Origin: JAEXNA01 sp050486105
Lineage (GTDB): Bacteria; Vulcanimicrobiota; Xenobia; Xenobiales; JADMJV01
Direction of reading: 5' to 3'
Assembly: GCA_050486105.1 (NCBI GenBank)
Contig: JBJHCR010000189.1
Location: forward strand, 1-12,734
Length of the DNA: 12,734 bases
Made by a program: the position numbers and the translations under genes. Below the pieces are notes generated by a model. The model had not been told where the DNA came from. It did no database searches and was given only the letters and a program-made list of their open reading frames with translations. Of this stretch, positions 1 through 6,569 are shown piece by piece (position 1 is the stretch's first letter; each line of letters opens with the position of its first letter).

Positions 1-14
1 GTCTCAAACTGTTA

Positions 15-27
15 GCTTAACTTAAGC
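15..27. repeat. 13-nt inverted repeat upstream of the acetyltransferase gene
   Basis: GCTTAA-C-TTAAGC is a perfect inverted repeat. A second small one, GTGAT-tcg-ATCAC, follows at 36-48. Both precede the acetyltransferase gene and could be operator or hairpin sequence, but short palindromes arise easily by chance and no promoter could be assigned next to them. Confidence 0.25.
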
Positions 28-113
28 GACAAAGGGTGATTCGATCACAGTGGTGGATAGAAGCTCTTCGGAGGCAGAGGATCGGTCTTAGGGAGAATGA
101 AGGGTGCGCAGCG

Positions 114-671
114 ATGCCCAAGTTTGCCGAACCAGCTCCCACCTTTCAGACGGAACGACTGCTGCTCCGTCCCTTGACCGTGGACGACGCCCCGGAAGTT
201 CAAAAGCAGTTCGAGCGCTTCGAGGTTGTTCGCTACCTCAGCAAAGCCGTGCCTTGGCCGTATCCTCCTGATGGTGCGCAATTTTTCCTTGACCAAGTCC
301 TTTCACCAAACGTAGAGGCCGGACAGGAAAGAGCTTGGGCCATCACCTTGCGGGGTCAACTTATCGGAGCGATCAACATTTCTGCCGAAGGGGACGAGAA
401 TCGCGGCTTCTGGCTCGCCCCAGAGTATTGGGGACAAGGATTCATGACCGAAGCCAGCCAGCGTGTCACCGACTATGTCATGGGTGAACTGGGCTGGCCG
501 CAGTTAGTCACCGGCAATACGGTATGCAACGAAGCCTCGAGCAAAATCAAGAAATCTCAAGGCTTCGAGCTGATCTCCGTATTTCCCAAGGAGTTCGTCT
601 GCGGGTTGATGGACTACGAGCAATGGCAACTCACCCGTCGTTCGTGGCTCAAACGCCGGGGGAAACGCTAG
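114..671 (+). CDS. GNAT-family N-acetyltransferase, RimJ/RimL type
   Basis: This is probably a cytoplasmic acetyl-CoA-dependent N-acetyltransferase of the RimJ/RimL branch, 185 residues from the ATG at 114. The N-terminus carries the branch's usual opening, TERLLLRPLTVDDA (residues 13-26). Strand beta-4 with the acetyl-CoA pyrophosphate loop is seen as GFWLAPEYWGQGFMTEA (98-114), followed by the helix and a late N-E-A-S-S-K-I segment (139-145) typical of the motif-B asparagine region. The frame is open back to position 36, but the ATG at 114 gives the family's usual length and start; an AAGGG stretch lies somewhat far upstream. The substrate cannot be read from sequence: members acetylate ribosomal protein N-termini, antibiotics or small amines. 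It is followed after 82 nt by a gene on the same strand. The fold assignment is firm and the substrate unknown. Confidence 0.9.
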   Translation: MPKFAEPAPTFQTERLLLRPLTVDDAPEVQKQFERFEVVRYLSKAVPWPYPPDGAQFFLDQVLSPNVEAGQERAWAITLRGQLIGAINISAEGDENRGFWLAPEYWGQGFMTEASQRVTDYVMGELGWPQLVTGNTVCNEASSKIKKSQGFELISVFPKEFVCGLMDYEQWQLTRRSWLKRRGKR

Positions 672-673
672 AA

Positions 674-693
674 TACGGCTCTGCTCAGCCGTA
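674..693 (+). terminator. Hairpin after the acetyltransferase gene, weak terminator candidate
   Basis: TACGGCT and AGCCGTA form a 7-bp stem around a 6-nt loop three bases after the stop codon. No T-run follows, so this is at best a weak or factor-assisted terminator, or a processing hairpin. Confidence 0.35.
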
Positions 694-753
694 GAGACTT
701 CGAAATCCCAGCCGGCTCCAGGCCATGGTCAAAATTTGGAAAAGAGAGGCACA

Positions 754-1557
754 ATGCCCTCGTACAGTCAGATCACAGACGAGTTCTTCGCCGTCAACAA
801 CGAGCTTATTGCTCAAGTCTTTAAGAAGTTCCAGCGATCCGAAGAGGCCTTATCGAACCTCACCATGGAAACGTACGCGGGTGAACGTGTCCGTCGCAAT
901 AGTGAGATCAGCGAACTTGTCCGCTCCAACCTACAGCCTGCTTTGGTCTCAATTTTGCCGGAGTCAACTGTGTGGTTTAAGGACCAGGCTCAACCGAAAG
1001 CCTCACCTTATCTGTGGATTGTGAGCCCGTTTGAGTCTCACCTCATGGGTCAGACCTTCTCCAGTGTGGCCCTAGCCAAGGGTGAGGAGTTGGTGATCGG
1101 GGTATTCAGCAATTTCAGCCAGGGCGAGGTGGTCTCAGGAGTCTTGGGAGAAGGCACAAGTTCAGACGATGAGACTTTCAGAGTGGCCACCGGCGAGCTT
1201 TGTGAAACCAGCCGATTCATGCAGTTCGTGCTTCCGCCGGCGACCGAGCAAGGGGAGTATGCCTCCGTGGTCGCCCCTTTATTGCGACGCCATCGGTTTG
1301 CAAATCAAGTCAATCGAGTGCCGGAAAATCTCGGTTTTTACCTGACCCTGGTGGCACGAGGAGCCTTGGATCTGGTGATTGCTACCGGCTTTCACTTTCA
1401 TGACCTGGCCGCCGCGGTCTGTGCTGCTGAACAGGCTGGGGCCCGGGTCAGCGACTTTCAGGGAGGAAAAGCTGCCCTATATAGCGGTCGCTCTCTAGTC
1501 TGTGGAAACCCTAAGATTCACCGTCAGGTGGTGGGCCCTGGTGCTGACGGTGCCTAG
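754..1557 (+). CDS. Inositol-monophosphatase-fold protein lacking the canonical metal site
   Basis: The protein has 267 residues from the ATG at 754, which has a GAGAGG ribosome-binding site at 743-748; a TTG at 736 is open in the same frame but less convincing. The layout follows the inositol monophosphatase/FBPase superfamily. A helical N-terminus is followed by YLWIVSPFESH (86-96) where the family has WIIDPIDGT. Next comes a long beta segment around VIGVFSNFSQGE, then GALDLVIATGFHFHDLAAAV (203-222), matching the family's WDxAAG segment, and AGARVSDFQGG (228-238), matching the 'AGG.vtdf.G' strand. Both metal-binding aspartates of DPxDGT are replaced (S91, E94) and no clear upstream Glu-Glu motif is visible; only the late aspartate (D217) remains. 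It is therefore probably not a classical phosphatase and may be a pseudoenzyme or diverged binding protein. The fold is inferred from motif order. Confidence 0.72.
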   Translation: MPSYSQITDEFFAVNNELIAQVFKKFQRSEEALSNLTMETYAGERVRRNSEISELVRSNLQPALVSILPESTVWFKDQAQPKASPYLWIVSPFESHLMGQTFSSVALAKGEELVIGVFSNFSQGEVVSGVLGEGTSSDDETFRVATGELCETSRFMQFVLPPATEQGEYASVVAPLLRRHRFANQVNRVPENLGFYLTLVARGALDLVIATGFHFHDLAAAVCAAEQAGARVSDFQGGKAALYSGRSLVCGNPKIHRQVVGPGADGA

Positions 1558-1622
1558 AGAGCAAAGGGCAAAACAGCACCTTCTCGGAACTGAGTCTGGG
1601 CTTGAGCCAGGCGGTGCAAAGC

Positions 1623-2147
1623 TCATAAAATCCCGAACTCCAAGTCTGAACCTCCCAAGGCCTCGTTGAGCTTCTCGATCTCTTGGCCAAAAAAGCTTGC
1701 GATGGGCTGGGCTTGAAGGCTCAGAGGGGTGTCATCAAAAGCCTCTGCGAAACGCTCCGCCCCCAACCACTCGGGGGGTTCGTAGTCGAGCTTTGGCATC
1801 CGCTCCAATGAGGACACCCTCAATCGGTCATAGCAGGCTTCGACCTGAATGGGGGTGCCGCAGTCCCAAGCATGGGCCACTGCGCTTTCGGCCCAGCCGT
1901 GGGCGCGAGTTCGCCAAATCTGGTAGATGATCGGCCCCTTGGCCCCTCTCTTTTGCACCTCGGTCAGCCACCGGCGGAGCCCCTCGGGGGTGAGAGGGTC
2001 GGGACGAGGAGCAAACAAACCCAGCAAGTCATCCCAAATCAAGACTGTGAAGTCCTGGGAAAAACTGCTGTTGTTGACCCAAAGATTTCGTCCCATTGTC
2101 CAGAACTTCGTGGAGGGAACCTGATCTCCGTCCGAGAGGGCTCCCAA
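1623..2147 (-). CDS. Hypothetical protein, possibly the 3' part of a split gene
   Basis: I do not recognise this protein. It has 174 residues from a TTG at 2147, or 157 from an ATG at 2096; neither start has a clear ribosome-binding site. It looks soluble, rich in Trp, Leu and acidic residues, with a middle section of ordinary mixed composition around PLTPEGLRRWLTEVQ and a segment AHAWDCGTPIQVEACYD that suggests an alpha/beta core. There is no signal peptide or membrane segment. The frame continues upstream through a single TAG codon (2169-2171) into another open stretch up to an ATG at 2441, so the full gene may have been about 270 codons and is now broken. It converges with the phosphatase-fold gene, whose stop lies 65 nt away. 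Coding is likely on length and composition; function is unknown. Confidence 0.5.
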   Translation of the reverse strand: MGALSDGDQVPSTKFWTMGRNLWVNNSSFSQDFTVLIWDDLLGLFAPRPDPLTPEGLRRWLTEVQKRGAKGPIIYQIWRTRAHGWAESAVAHAWDCGTPIQVEACYDRLRVSSLERMPKLDYEPPEWLGAERFAEAFDDTPLSLQAQPIASFFGQEIEKLNEALGGSDLEFGIL

Positions 2148-2168
2148 GCCCGATCCGCGTCTCAGCCC

Positions 2169-2441
2169 CTATTTCCGAACCGAAAATTGTCGTTCGAACG
2201 GAGGCTTGCCCGCTACGCCGATGATCGAAGGACCAGATTCCGGGTCCCACCTCAATTCTTGCAGTTCTTCTTTGAGACCCTCAACTGAAACCGTCTGCCG
2301 TGAGAGGTGGGATTCATAGCCGACCGCAACTTGCGATGTCGCTATCTTGCAGCTGGCCCTCGCCGACCTCCCTCCCATCGAGTCCGACTGGACTTGAGAC
2401 TCAGCTTCCGGCGAGACGTTAACAACCTGGTCATAAATCAT
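2169..2441 (-). pseudogene. Possible 5' part of the split hypothetical gene, ended by TAG
   Basis: A 90-codon open frame runs from an ATG at 2441 to a TAG at 2169-2171. It is in the same frame as the 174-codon ORF downstream on the minus strand, with only seven codons between the TAG and that ORF's TTG. The stretch SVEGLKEELQELRWDPESG looks like real protein (helix then loop). Its ATG lies 46 nt from the divergent gene at 2488, leaving little room for two promoters. I infer a disrupted gene; a chance open frame remains possible. Confidence 0.3.
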
Positions 2442-2475
2442 CCCAGGAGGTTATCGCGGGGTCGTTGCTCTGCCG

Positions 2476-2481
2476 TATCGT
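2476..2481 (+). promoter_or_regulatory. TANNNT box 6 nt before the ATG at 2488 (leaderless candidate)
   Basis: TATCGT ends six bases before the ATG of the 368-residue gene and no Shine-Dalgarno sequence lies between them. This spacing would put the transcription start at or next to the ATG. No clear -35 box was found, so this is a candidate only. Confidence 0.35.
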
Positions 2482-2487
2482 TCGGGT

Positions 2488-3594
2488 ATGAACAGCAACA
2501 CTTTATACGACAACCCGTTCGCCGTGAATCCGTTTAGAAGAGCCCCGTGGCTCGCTCCCAGCAACACGGTCTCAACGCTTCCGACGCCGACACCACGAGT
2601 TGATTCGGACGCGTTTGCCGCCTCCTCGGAGTTGAAGGAGCCCGAATCAGGCGGTAGCGCCGACATGCCTGCACTGGTCGGTGGTTTGGCCGAGAACTAC
2701 AGCGACGGAGCGAGCAAGGCGAAGAAAGCGAACAACGTCGTCAGACAAGTGTCCGACAAGAATCGGACCCACCGCCTGATTCGGAGGCTCGGCGCCACCG
2801 CCGACGCAGCCGAACGTGCCTCGAACGGAATCGACAAGGGAGCAATCCGCCTCTCCGCGGGCTCCGATCTGGCGAGCCTCGCGGCATCCCCTATCAATAT
2901 CGCCAGCTCCAGCAAGCAGTTGTTCGACAGGGACAGCAGTCCCGAAGAGCGAGCCGTCGCCGCCACCAGCCTGGCTAGCGAAGGTGCCAGTACCTCCCGT
3001 GTGCTAGGAGCGGCCACGGCGGATGACGCCTCCTCCACTCTCTCCAAGAGTTCCAAGGTGGCTAGTGTACAACGTCGACTCGCTACCAAGGCTCCAAAAC
3101 TCACCTCGACCCTGGCCAAGGTGGGTAAGCGGGTTCCCGTGGTGGGTGGCGCGGCTTCCATCGCCGACGGCGGCTCCTCGATCAAGGACGCCGTCACGGG
3201 TAAGGACCGCGACGCGGGCCGAGCGGCCTCCGGAGCTTTGACCGTCGCCTCCGGGGTTGCTCTGATGGTACCGGGCGGTGCGCCCGTGGCCGCCGGTTTG
3301 GCTGGTGCCTCCCTCGCCGTGGAGCATCGCGACAAGATCGGAAAAGGAGCCAAGGCAGTAGCCGGAGGCCTTGCTGACGGCTCTAAGTTCGTAGCCAAAA
3401 ATGTGGGTCAAGGAGCCACTACCGCTTTCAAGGCCGGCAGGACGATCGCTTCGGCGCCGGTGAAGGCCGGCTCGAAGGTTGCGAGTACTGGCTCAAGAGT
3501 GGTGGGGGACGCCGCCAAGACCGGGGGATCCGTTGCCAAGGGAGTCGTGAGCGCGGGGAAATCGGGCCTCAAAAAACTCGGAGGTCTAATATAG
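2488..3594 (+). CDS. Ala/Ser/Gly/Lys-rich protein with glycine-zipper-like hydrophobic region
   Basis: The 368-residue protein has strongly biased composition. The N-terminus (about 1-60) is Pro/Ser-rich and probably disordered (YDNPFAVNPFRRAPW). Residues about 70-210 are helical with many Ala, Ser and Lys. A hydrophobic small-residue region follows: VPVVGGAASIADGG, then ASGALTVASGVALMVPGG and APVAAGLAGASLAVEH, which resembles glycine-zipper membrane-inserting segments. The last 90 residues alternate Lys with Gly/Ala/Ser/Val and end GLKKLGGLI, giving a basic amphipathic tail. There is no signal peptide. Similar low-complexity zipper regions occur in secreted toxins, colicin-like pore formers and phage structural proteins, but composition alone cannot choose between them. 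The reading frame is intact and the gene stands alone, with a TANNNT box before the ATG. Coding is near certain; function is unknown. Confidence 0.75.
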   Translation: MNSNTLYDNPFAVNPFRRAPWLAPSNTVSTLPTPTPRVDSDAFAASSELKEPESGGSADMPALVGGLAENYSDGASKAKKANNVVRQVSDKNRTHRLIRRLGATADAAERASNGIDKGAIRLSAGSDLASLAASPINIASSSKQLFDRDSSPEERAVAATSLASEGASTSRVLGAATADDASSTLSKSSKVASVQRRLATKAPKLTSTLAKVGKRVPVVGGAASIADGGSSIKDAVTGKDRDAGRAASGALTVASGVALMVPGGAPVAAGLAGASLAVEHRDKIGKGAKAVAGGLADGSKFVAKNVGQGATTAFKAGRTIASAPVKAGSKVASTGSRVVGDAAKTGGSVAKGVVSAGKSGLKKLGGLI

Positions 3595-3599
3595 AAGTC

Positions 3600-3800
3600 A
3601 CCCGAGAGAGCGCTTAGTGGCCCCAGACTGCCGCCGGTCTGGGTTTGGACGTGAACTTTGGCCCTTTGTTTCAGACCCCGGAAGAGGTGGCCTGGCAAGT
3701 CATCGACACCAACTTGCACCTGATGGGAGCGTCCACTCTGGCAAGCATGAGAGCGAGCTTCCTCTTCCATGGATTAAGGGTACGCCACCCCTTGATTTTT
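3600..3800 (+). pseudogene. Relic of methylmalonyl-CoA mutase, B12-binding domain
   Basis: The + frame through 3624-3770 encodes AAGLGLDVNFGPLFQTPEE followed by a VAWQVID-NLHLMGASTLAS pattern. This closely follows the cobalamin-binding domain of methylmalonyl-CoA mutase, where 'lGfDVdigPLFQTPeEva.qavendvHvvGvSslAaGHktL' is conserved. The match starts abruptly after the preceding stop codon, is interrupted upstream by a TAG (3615-3617) and loses similarity after about 3770. The DxHxxG segment carrying the cobalt-ligating histidine is absent. Only about 50 of more than 600 codons are left, so this is a fragment without function. It shows that the DNA here was pieced together from an unrelated metabolic gene. 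The family call is from memory of the conserved motif. Confidence 0.75.
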
Positions 3801-3857
3801 GATCTCCTTCACGCTAATCTAGTAGCAGGTCAAACGACTGCGGAACACGAGATTTAA

Positions 3858-3959
3858 GAGGGCCACTAGGCTCTGGGGTGTACGGTCCTCGAGAGGGCCA
3901 CTGCTGCTCCGAGAAACTGATTTCTTAGTGCAAAGCGGAAACGGGACCAGGGTACGGTC
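3858..3959. repeat. Pair of short direct repeats in the intergenic region
   Basis: GAGGGCCACT occurs at 3858-3867 and 3893-3902, and GTACGGTC at 3880-3887 and 3952-3959, in the same order. The two units differ by about 37 extra bases in the second. They lie between the mutase relic and a strong terminator, so they could be the body of a small transcript or two decayed copies of a mobile-element end. No known RNA family was recognised. Confidence 0.35.
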
Positions 3960-3993
3960 ATGACGCCGCACCCGAGCGCTCTACGAGAAGAAG

Positions 3994-4020
3994 AAGGCGG
4001 CGATCCACAGCCGCCTTTTT
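3994..4020 (+). terminator. Strong intrinsic terminator
   Basis: AAGGCGGC and GCCGCCTT form an 8-bp GC-rich stem around the 8-nt loop gatccaca, and the stem is followed directly by T's (TTTTTC). It would stop transcripts from the 2488 gene or from a small unassigned RNA just upstream. On the opposite strand the A-rich lead gives a weaker signal. Confidence 0.8.
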
Positions 4021-4063
4021 CATTTGTCACCAGAAGTTGTGAACTTGTGCATCCGTGATCGGT

Positions 4064-4541
4064 TTAGGCTCCCACTCCCCGTAAATTCTGGGTTCTTCCC
4101 AGGTTGGGGTCGATCAGGTCGTGGGCTAGGAAGTCGGTGAATTGCCGCCAATTGTTGTGTCGGGGACGGACGTCCAGCAGTAGCACCAGGAGTTCGTGGG
4201 CGCAGGTCTTGAAGACTGCGGCCCAACGACGTTCTGGAGTGCGGCGCCTGAATAGCTCCAGACGGCGCCGCATAGCGAAAAGCAGTAGTCGACTGACGGT
4301 TCAGAGTCAGGATCGCCACGTCGATGAGCGCCTCAACCACGTGTTGCTTCGAAGACGGCAGTTGGTCCAGCTTGTAACCTGACTTCAGCTCCTTGAAAAG
4401 CAGTTCGACCTCCCAACGCGCCGCGTAAACGCGGGAGATATCCTCTGGTGAAAGCCGCTCCCGCGGGACGTTGATGATGTGGAGGTGATACTTGCCGGTA
4501 TTCTCGCTGCGAACACCTACAAGCCGGAACACATCCGCCAA
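4064..4541 (-). pseudogene. IS4-family transposase remnant, N-truncated and frameshifted
   Basis: The minus strand encodes the C-terminal part of an IS4-family DDE transposase, which would cut and rejoin insertion-sequence ends. The read starts at VFRLVGVRSENTGKYHL and LSPEDISRVY, then the YREK signature YAARWEVELLFKELK (Y-x2-R-x3-E-x6-K, carrying the catalytic glutamate), then LDQLPSSKQHVVEALID. At 4299-4303 one extra base shifts the frame. The true continuation (RLLLFAMRRRLELFRRRT, then WRQFTDFLAHDLIDPNLG) runs in the next frame to a stop at 4064. The N-terminal half with both catalytic aspartates is missing; the remnant ends abruptly about 20 nt from the 3' end of the immunity-like gene. 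It is inactive. Terminal inverted repeats could not be defined. Confidence 0.88.
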
Positions 4542-4557
4542 GAGTCAATCGCAAGCG

Positions 4558-5169
4558 TCAGGCGCTACCTGCGAAAAACTGTCCGAAGTGTTGACCTTCT
4601 TCAATAAACACAATTTGGAGGCCAACGATCTCGCCGTCTGCACTGAGTTCTAAGAGGTCGTAGACGCCATCTCCAAAGCCGCTCTCAACGGAAGGAATTT
4701 TTGTTTGGGTTATTGGCCATTCATGGATCGAGACAGCTGAAAGGTCATCACCATACAAAGTGTCCTCTATCCACTCCTGGTGACGCTCTTCGTCTTCGTC
4801 GATCGATGGACTCATGGTGGCGATATCGACCACGGAGACTCCCCCGAAATCCACCGGAATTTCAGCGACCTTCATTCCAACCGTGACCGTTCTACCCTTC
4901 GGAAAGGCTCTCAAGGCAGCAATTCTTCTATCATTTCCAAAGGACACTCCCTTGCATTGCACAGTGTACTTCCCGGGAGTTGCGGGAATCTCGTGACATT
5001 CACTATTCTCATTTCCGCGAAGACCAAGGACCCTCGTCTCAGTGAATTGCAGGGCATCTCCCTTCAAATCAAGCTCAACGAACTCGAGCCAGTCGGTGAA
5101 GTCGCCCATCTGCTTCGATTTCGACTCGTGGCCTGCTTGTTGATTCAAAAAGTCTAGTATAGTGATCAT
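4558..5169 (-). CDS. Immunity-protein-like hypothetical
   Basis: The protein has 203 residues from the ATG at 5169; a TTG at 5205 is open in the same frame but has no support. It is acidic and probably cytoplasmic, with no signal or membrane segment. The pattern is a helical start (ITILDFLNQQAG), beta-rich middle segments such as ATPGKYTVQCKGV, an acidic stretch SIDEDEERHQEWIED, and an end with SGFGDGVYDLLELSADG then VGLQIVFIEEG. This 'GDG-Y--------G---G--I-F' ending is common in immunity proteins of polymorphic-toxin loci. I do not recognise a named family with certainty. The ATG overlaps the stop codon (ATGA) of an upstream open frame that looks like the tail of a toxin, which supports the immunity idea through translational coupling. 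A transposase remnant lies directly behind it. Confidence 0.6.
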   Translation of the reverse strand: MITILDFLNQQAGHESKSKQMGDFTDWLEFVELDLKGDALQFTETRVLGLRGNENSECHEIPATPGKYTVQCKGVSFGNDRRIAALRAFPKGRTVTVGMKVAEIPVDFGGVSVVDIATMSPSIDEDEERHQEWIEDTLYGDDLSAVSIHEWPITQTKIPSVESGFGDGVYDLLELSADGEIVGLQIVFIEEGQHFGQFFAGSA

Positions 5170-5318
5170 GGAAATTTCAGCAATCGTGCCAAGAACTTGT
5201 CGCAAACATCAGTACCAATTTTGAACCCCGCCGCTTTTCCCTCCAGAGCTTGCTTGGAGTTGCGTTCTTGGTGTGAGGCTCGGTGGCCATGATGACAACT
5301 CCACTGTTCTTGCGGGGG
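5166..5318 (-). pseudogene. C-terminal tail of a probable toxin gene, decayed
   Basis: A frame of 50 codons after a TAG at 5319-5321 reads through HHGHRASHQERNSKQALEG and ends AGFKIGTDVCDKFLARLLKFP-stop. It looks like an authentic protein C-terminus, with a basic linker and then a mixed alpha/beta end. Its TGA overlaps the ATG of the immunity-like gene (ATGA). A neighbouring frame (KNSGVVIMATEPHTKNA, about 5245-5305) also looks protein-like, so the upstream part may continue there after a frameshift. I infer the last piece of a polymorphic-toxin or similar gene. The toxin family is not identifiable. Confidence 0.4.
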
Positions 5319-5444
5319 CTAACTTGCAATCTAGGGTGACACCGCCCCTCTTGGAAGCTTAAGTCGGGTAGAAATCGGCACTCGTTTTCTACCGAAGGCG
5401 GAGTTCTCGCAAGCCCTGGTCCCGTCCAAAGTCTTGAATCACTT

Positions 5445-5600
5445 CTAGAGTCTTTCAATCTTCTTTACGATGGTCTCAAGGTTTGTCGAGACCTCAGGCG
5501 ATTTCGTCTCCTCTATGTGGCGAAACTTCGCCACCGGCATAGTGTCACGTTTCCCGACTTCCGGGAAGGATTTTCGCAGTGCCTCTGTGCACTGCTGCCG
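5445..5600 (-). pseudogene. Relic of a nucleotidyltransferase/partner module, second copy
   Basis: The minus strand first shows TEALRKSFPEV, the last codons of a nucleotidyltransferase (the intact copy has AEALRQTFPEV). After the equivalent junction comes an ATG at 5540 for MPVAKFRHIEETKSPE and NLETIVKKIERL-stop. The intact partner gene at 9882-10097 begins MPIEKFRSIDEMKSPK and NLETIVEKVEF and runs on for 40 more residues. This copy therefore keeps only 31 residues of the partner and a few codons of the toxin. The DNA of the two copies aligns over about 140 bp and includes a 23-base identical run (5466-5488 and 10023-10045). Confidence 0.8.
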
Positions 5601-5631
5601 ACAGCTTACGAAGTTCACAGCTGACTTCCGC

Positions 5632-5735
5632 CTAAACTGACCAGTCCTCGAGCAGGAGGTCGGGCACGCGTTCAAACTCTCGGAGATTGTTGGTAACCAG
5701 CACCAAGCCGCGCTCGGCGGCCAAGGATGTTCCCT
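5632..5735 (-). pseudogene. C-terminal remnant of a VapC-type PIN toxin
   Basis: The minus strand ends in LAAERGLVLVTNNLREFERV, then PDLLLEDWSV-stop. This is the standard C-terminus of small PIN-domain ribonuclease toxins, including the TNN...EF.rvpgL..edW block that carries the last acidic residues of the active site. Upstream, the frame gives low-complexity Ser/Thr-rich nonsense, and scattered hints of the rest (AIEDLIGRNQG) lie in another frame. The first catalytic aspartate and the antitoxin are not found. The gene is broken by frameshifts and probably overwritten by the start of the divergent pair at 5870. Confidence 0.75.
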
Positions 5736-5869
5736 CCCCGCTTGACCGAGAAATGATATAGGACCTTGACCTGCCCCTGGTTCCTGCCGATGAGGTCTTC
5801 GATGGCCTAGAAGTGAGGATTTGATAGCTGCTTGAAAGGGGGCAAGTTAGAGATCTCGAACAAGGACCT

Positions 5870-6073
5870 ATGGAACGCGTAGTCAACGTCGCCCGCTCTT
5901 TCGAAGAGGCTGATGAGTGGGACATCCACCAATGCCTGGAAATGAGTTCCACCGAGAGGCAGAAAGTGGCGCGGACTTTGAAAGAGAGGCTTCACCCGTT
6001 AGCGGAGGACGTGAGAGATTGTCTGCGAGACAGGTCGAAGCCAATCACTTTTCGCAAGATGTTCAGGAGCTGA
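5870..6073 (+). CDS. Small helical partner of a nucleotidyltransferase (putative antitoxin)
   Basis: The 67-residue protein starts at the ATG at 5870, with AAGGA three bases upstream. It reads RVVNVARSFEEADEWDIHQC then MSSTERQKVARTLKERLHP. This 'SFEEAd.wD...l.ms.eER...a..Lk' pattern is that of the short helical proteins encoded directly before small minimal nucleotidyltransferases. Its end overlaps the start of the nucleotidyltransferase by about 55 nt, which suggests translational coupling. The second example on the minus strand (7870-8058) has the same order and a similar overlap. By analogy with HEPN/MNT-type and other nucleotidyltransferase pairs it may hold the enzyme in check or be its target; which partner is toxic is unknown. 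Confidence 0.75.
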   Translation: MERVVNVARSFEEADEWDIHQCLEMSSTERQKVARTLKERLHPLAEDVRDCLRDRSKPITFRKMFRS

Positions 6074-6501
6074 TCCGCCTCTTTTACGAGTTTGGCGTCC
6101 GTTATTTGCTTATCGGTGGTGAGGCTGTCATCTTCCATGGCTATCCCCGATACACGGGAGATGTGGACTTCTACTACGAACCCGGACTGGAGAACGCTGA
6201 GCGACTGTTCCAAGCTCTCCTTAGATTTTGGGACGGAGACGTTCCCGGGATAAATTCGCCTCCGGACCTTGCTGATCCGGGTCTGGTCCTGCAATTCGGT
6301 CGCCCTCCCAATCGAGTAGACTTATTGTCTAGGGTGAGCGGAATCGAGTTTGAGTCAGCTTGGCAGCGACGAATAGTGACCGTGCTAGGTGAGGTCGAGC
6401 TTCCTTATCTTGGCCTTGAAGACCTGGTGGAAGCCAAGCGAGCAGCCGGACGTCCCAAAGATTTGCAGGACCTCATCTATTTGGAAAAACTCTTGGATTA
6501 G
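6019..6501 (+). CDS. Minimal nucleotidyltransferase (MNT/AbiEii-like), TA-type
   Basis: This probably transfers a nucleotide to a protein or RNA partner in the cytoplasm. The frame is open from 5917, but the TTG at 6019 is the likely start: GGAGG at 6004-6008 lies 10 nt before it and gives 160 residues, the same length as the paralogue at 10102-10584. The nucleotidyltransferase core is YLLIGGEAVIFHGYPRYTGDVDFYY (29-53): Gly-Gly (33-34), then D-x-D (D48, D50) for metal binding. A third acidic position lies in PNRVDLLSRV (D101). The C-terminal helices (LEDLVEAKRAAGRPKDLQDL) follow the DUF6036-like arrangement. It overlaps the partner gene by about 55 nt. It ends against the vapC stub on the other strand (last base shared at 6498-6501). 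The reading frame and motifs are intact. Confidence 0.85.
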   Translation: MSARQVEANHFSQDVQELIRLFYEFGVRYLLIGGEAVIFHGYPRYTGDVDFYYEPGLENAERLFQALLRFWDGDVPGINSPPDLADPGLVLQFGRPPNRVDLLSRVSGIEFESAWQRRIVTVLGEVELPYLGLEDLVEAKRAAGRPKDLQDLIYLEKLLD

Positions 6502-6569
6502 GGCGCTCGCCATTCTCGCCGAGGATCGTACCCTGTGATGAGGGCATTTGTATCCAACAGATATTTCAC
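6498..6569 (-). pseudogene. vapC stub: first 23 codons of a PIN toxin
   Basis: Directly after the TAA of the vapB-like gene, a GTG opens the frame VKYLLDTNALITGYDPRRE and stops at 6498. LLDTN is the first strand of a PIN domain with its first catalytic aspartate, and GTG immediately after the antitoxin stop is normal vapBC layout. The rest of the about 130-codon gene is missing because the sequence meets the 3' end of the + strand nucleotidyltransferase gene. No ribonuclease activity is possible. Confidence 0.75.

Noticed and set aside
2697..3398. 233-codon open frame on the minus strand
   Set aside because: It is the antisense shadow of the Ala/Gly-rich 2488 gene; GC-rich third positions keep the opposite frame open, and its protein is low-complexity Ala/Leu/Arg.
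3622..3643. CCCAGAC/GTCTGGG hairpin as terminator of the 2488 gene
   Set aside because: Only three T's follow and the bases belong to the methylmalonyl-CoA mutase relic; the better terminator is at 3994-4020.
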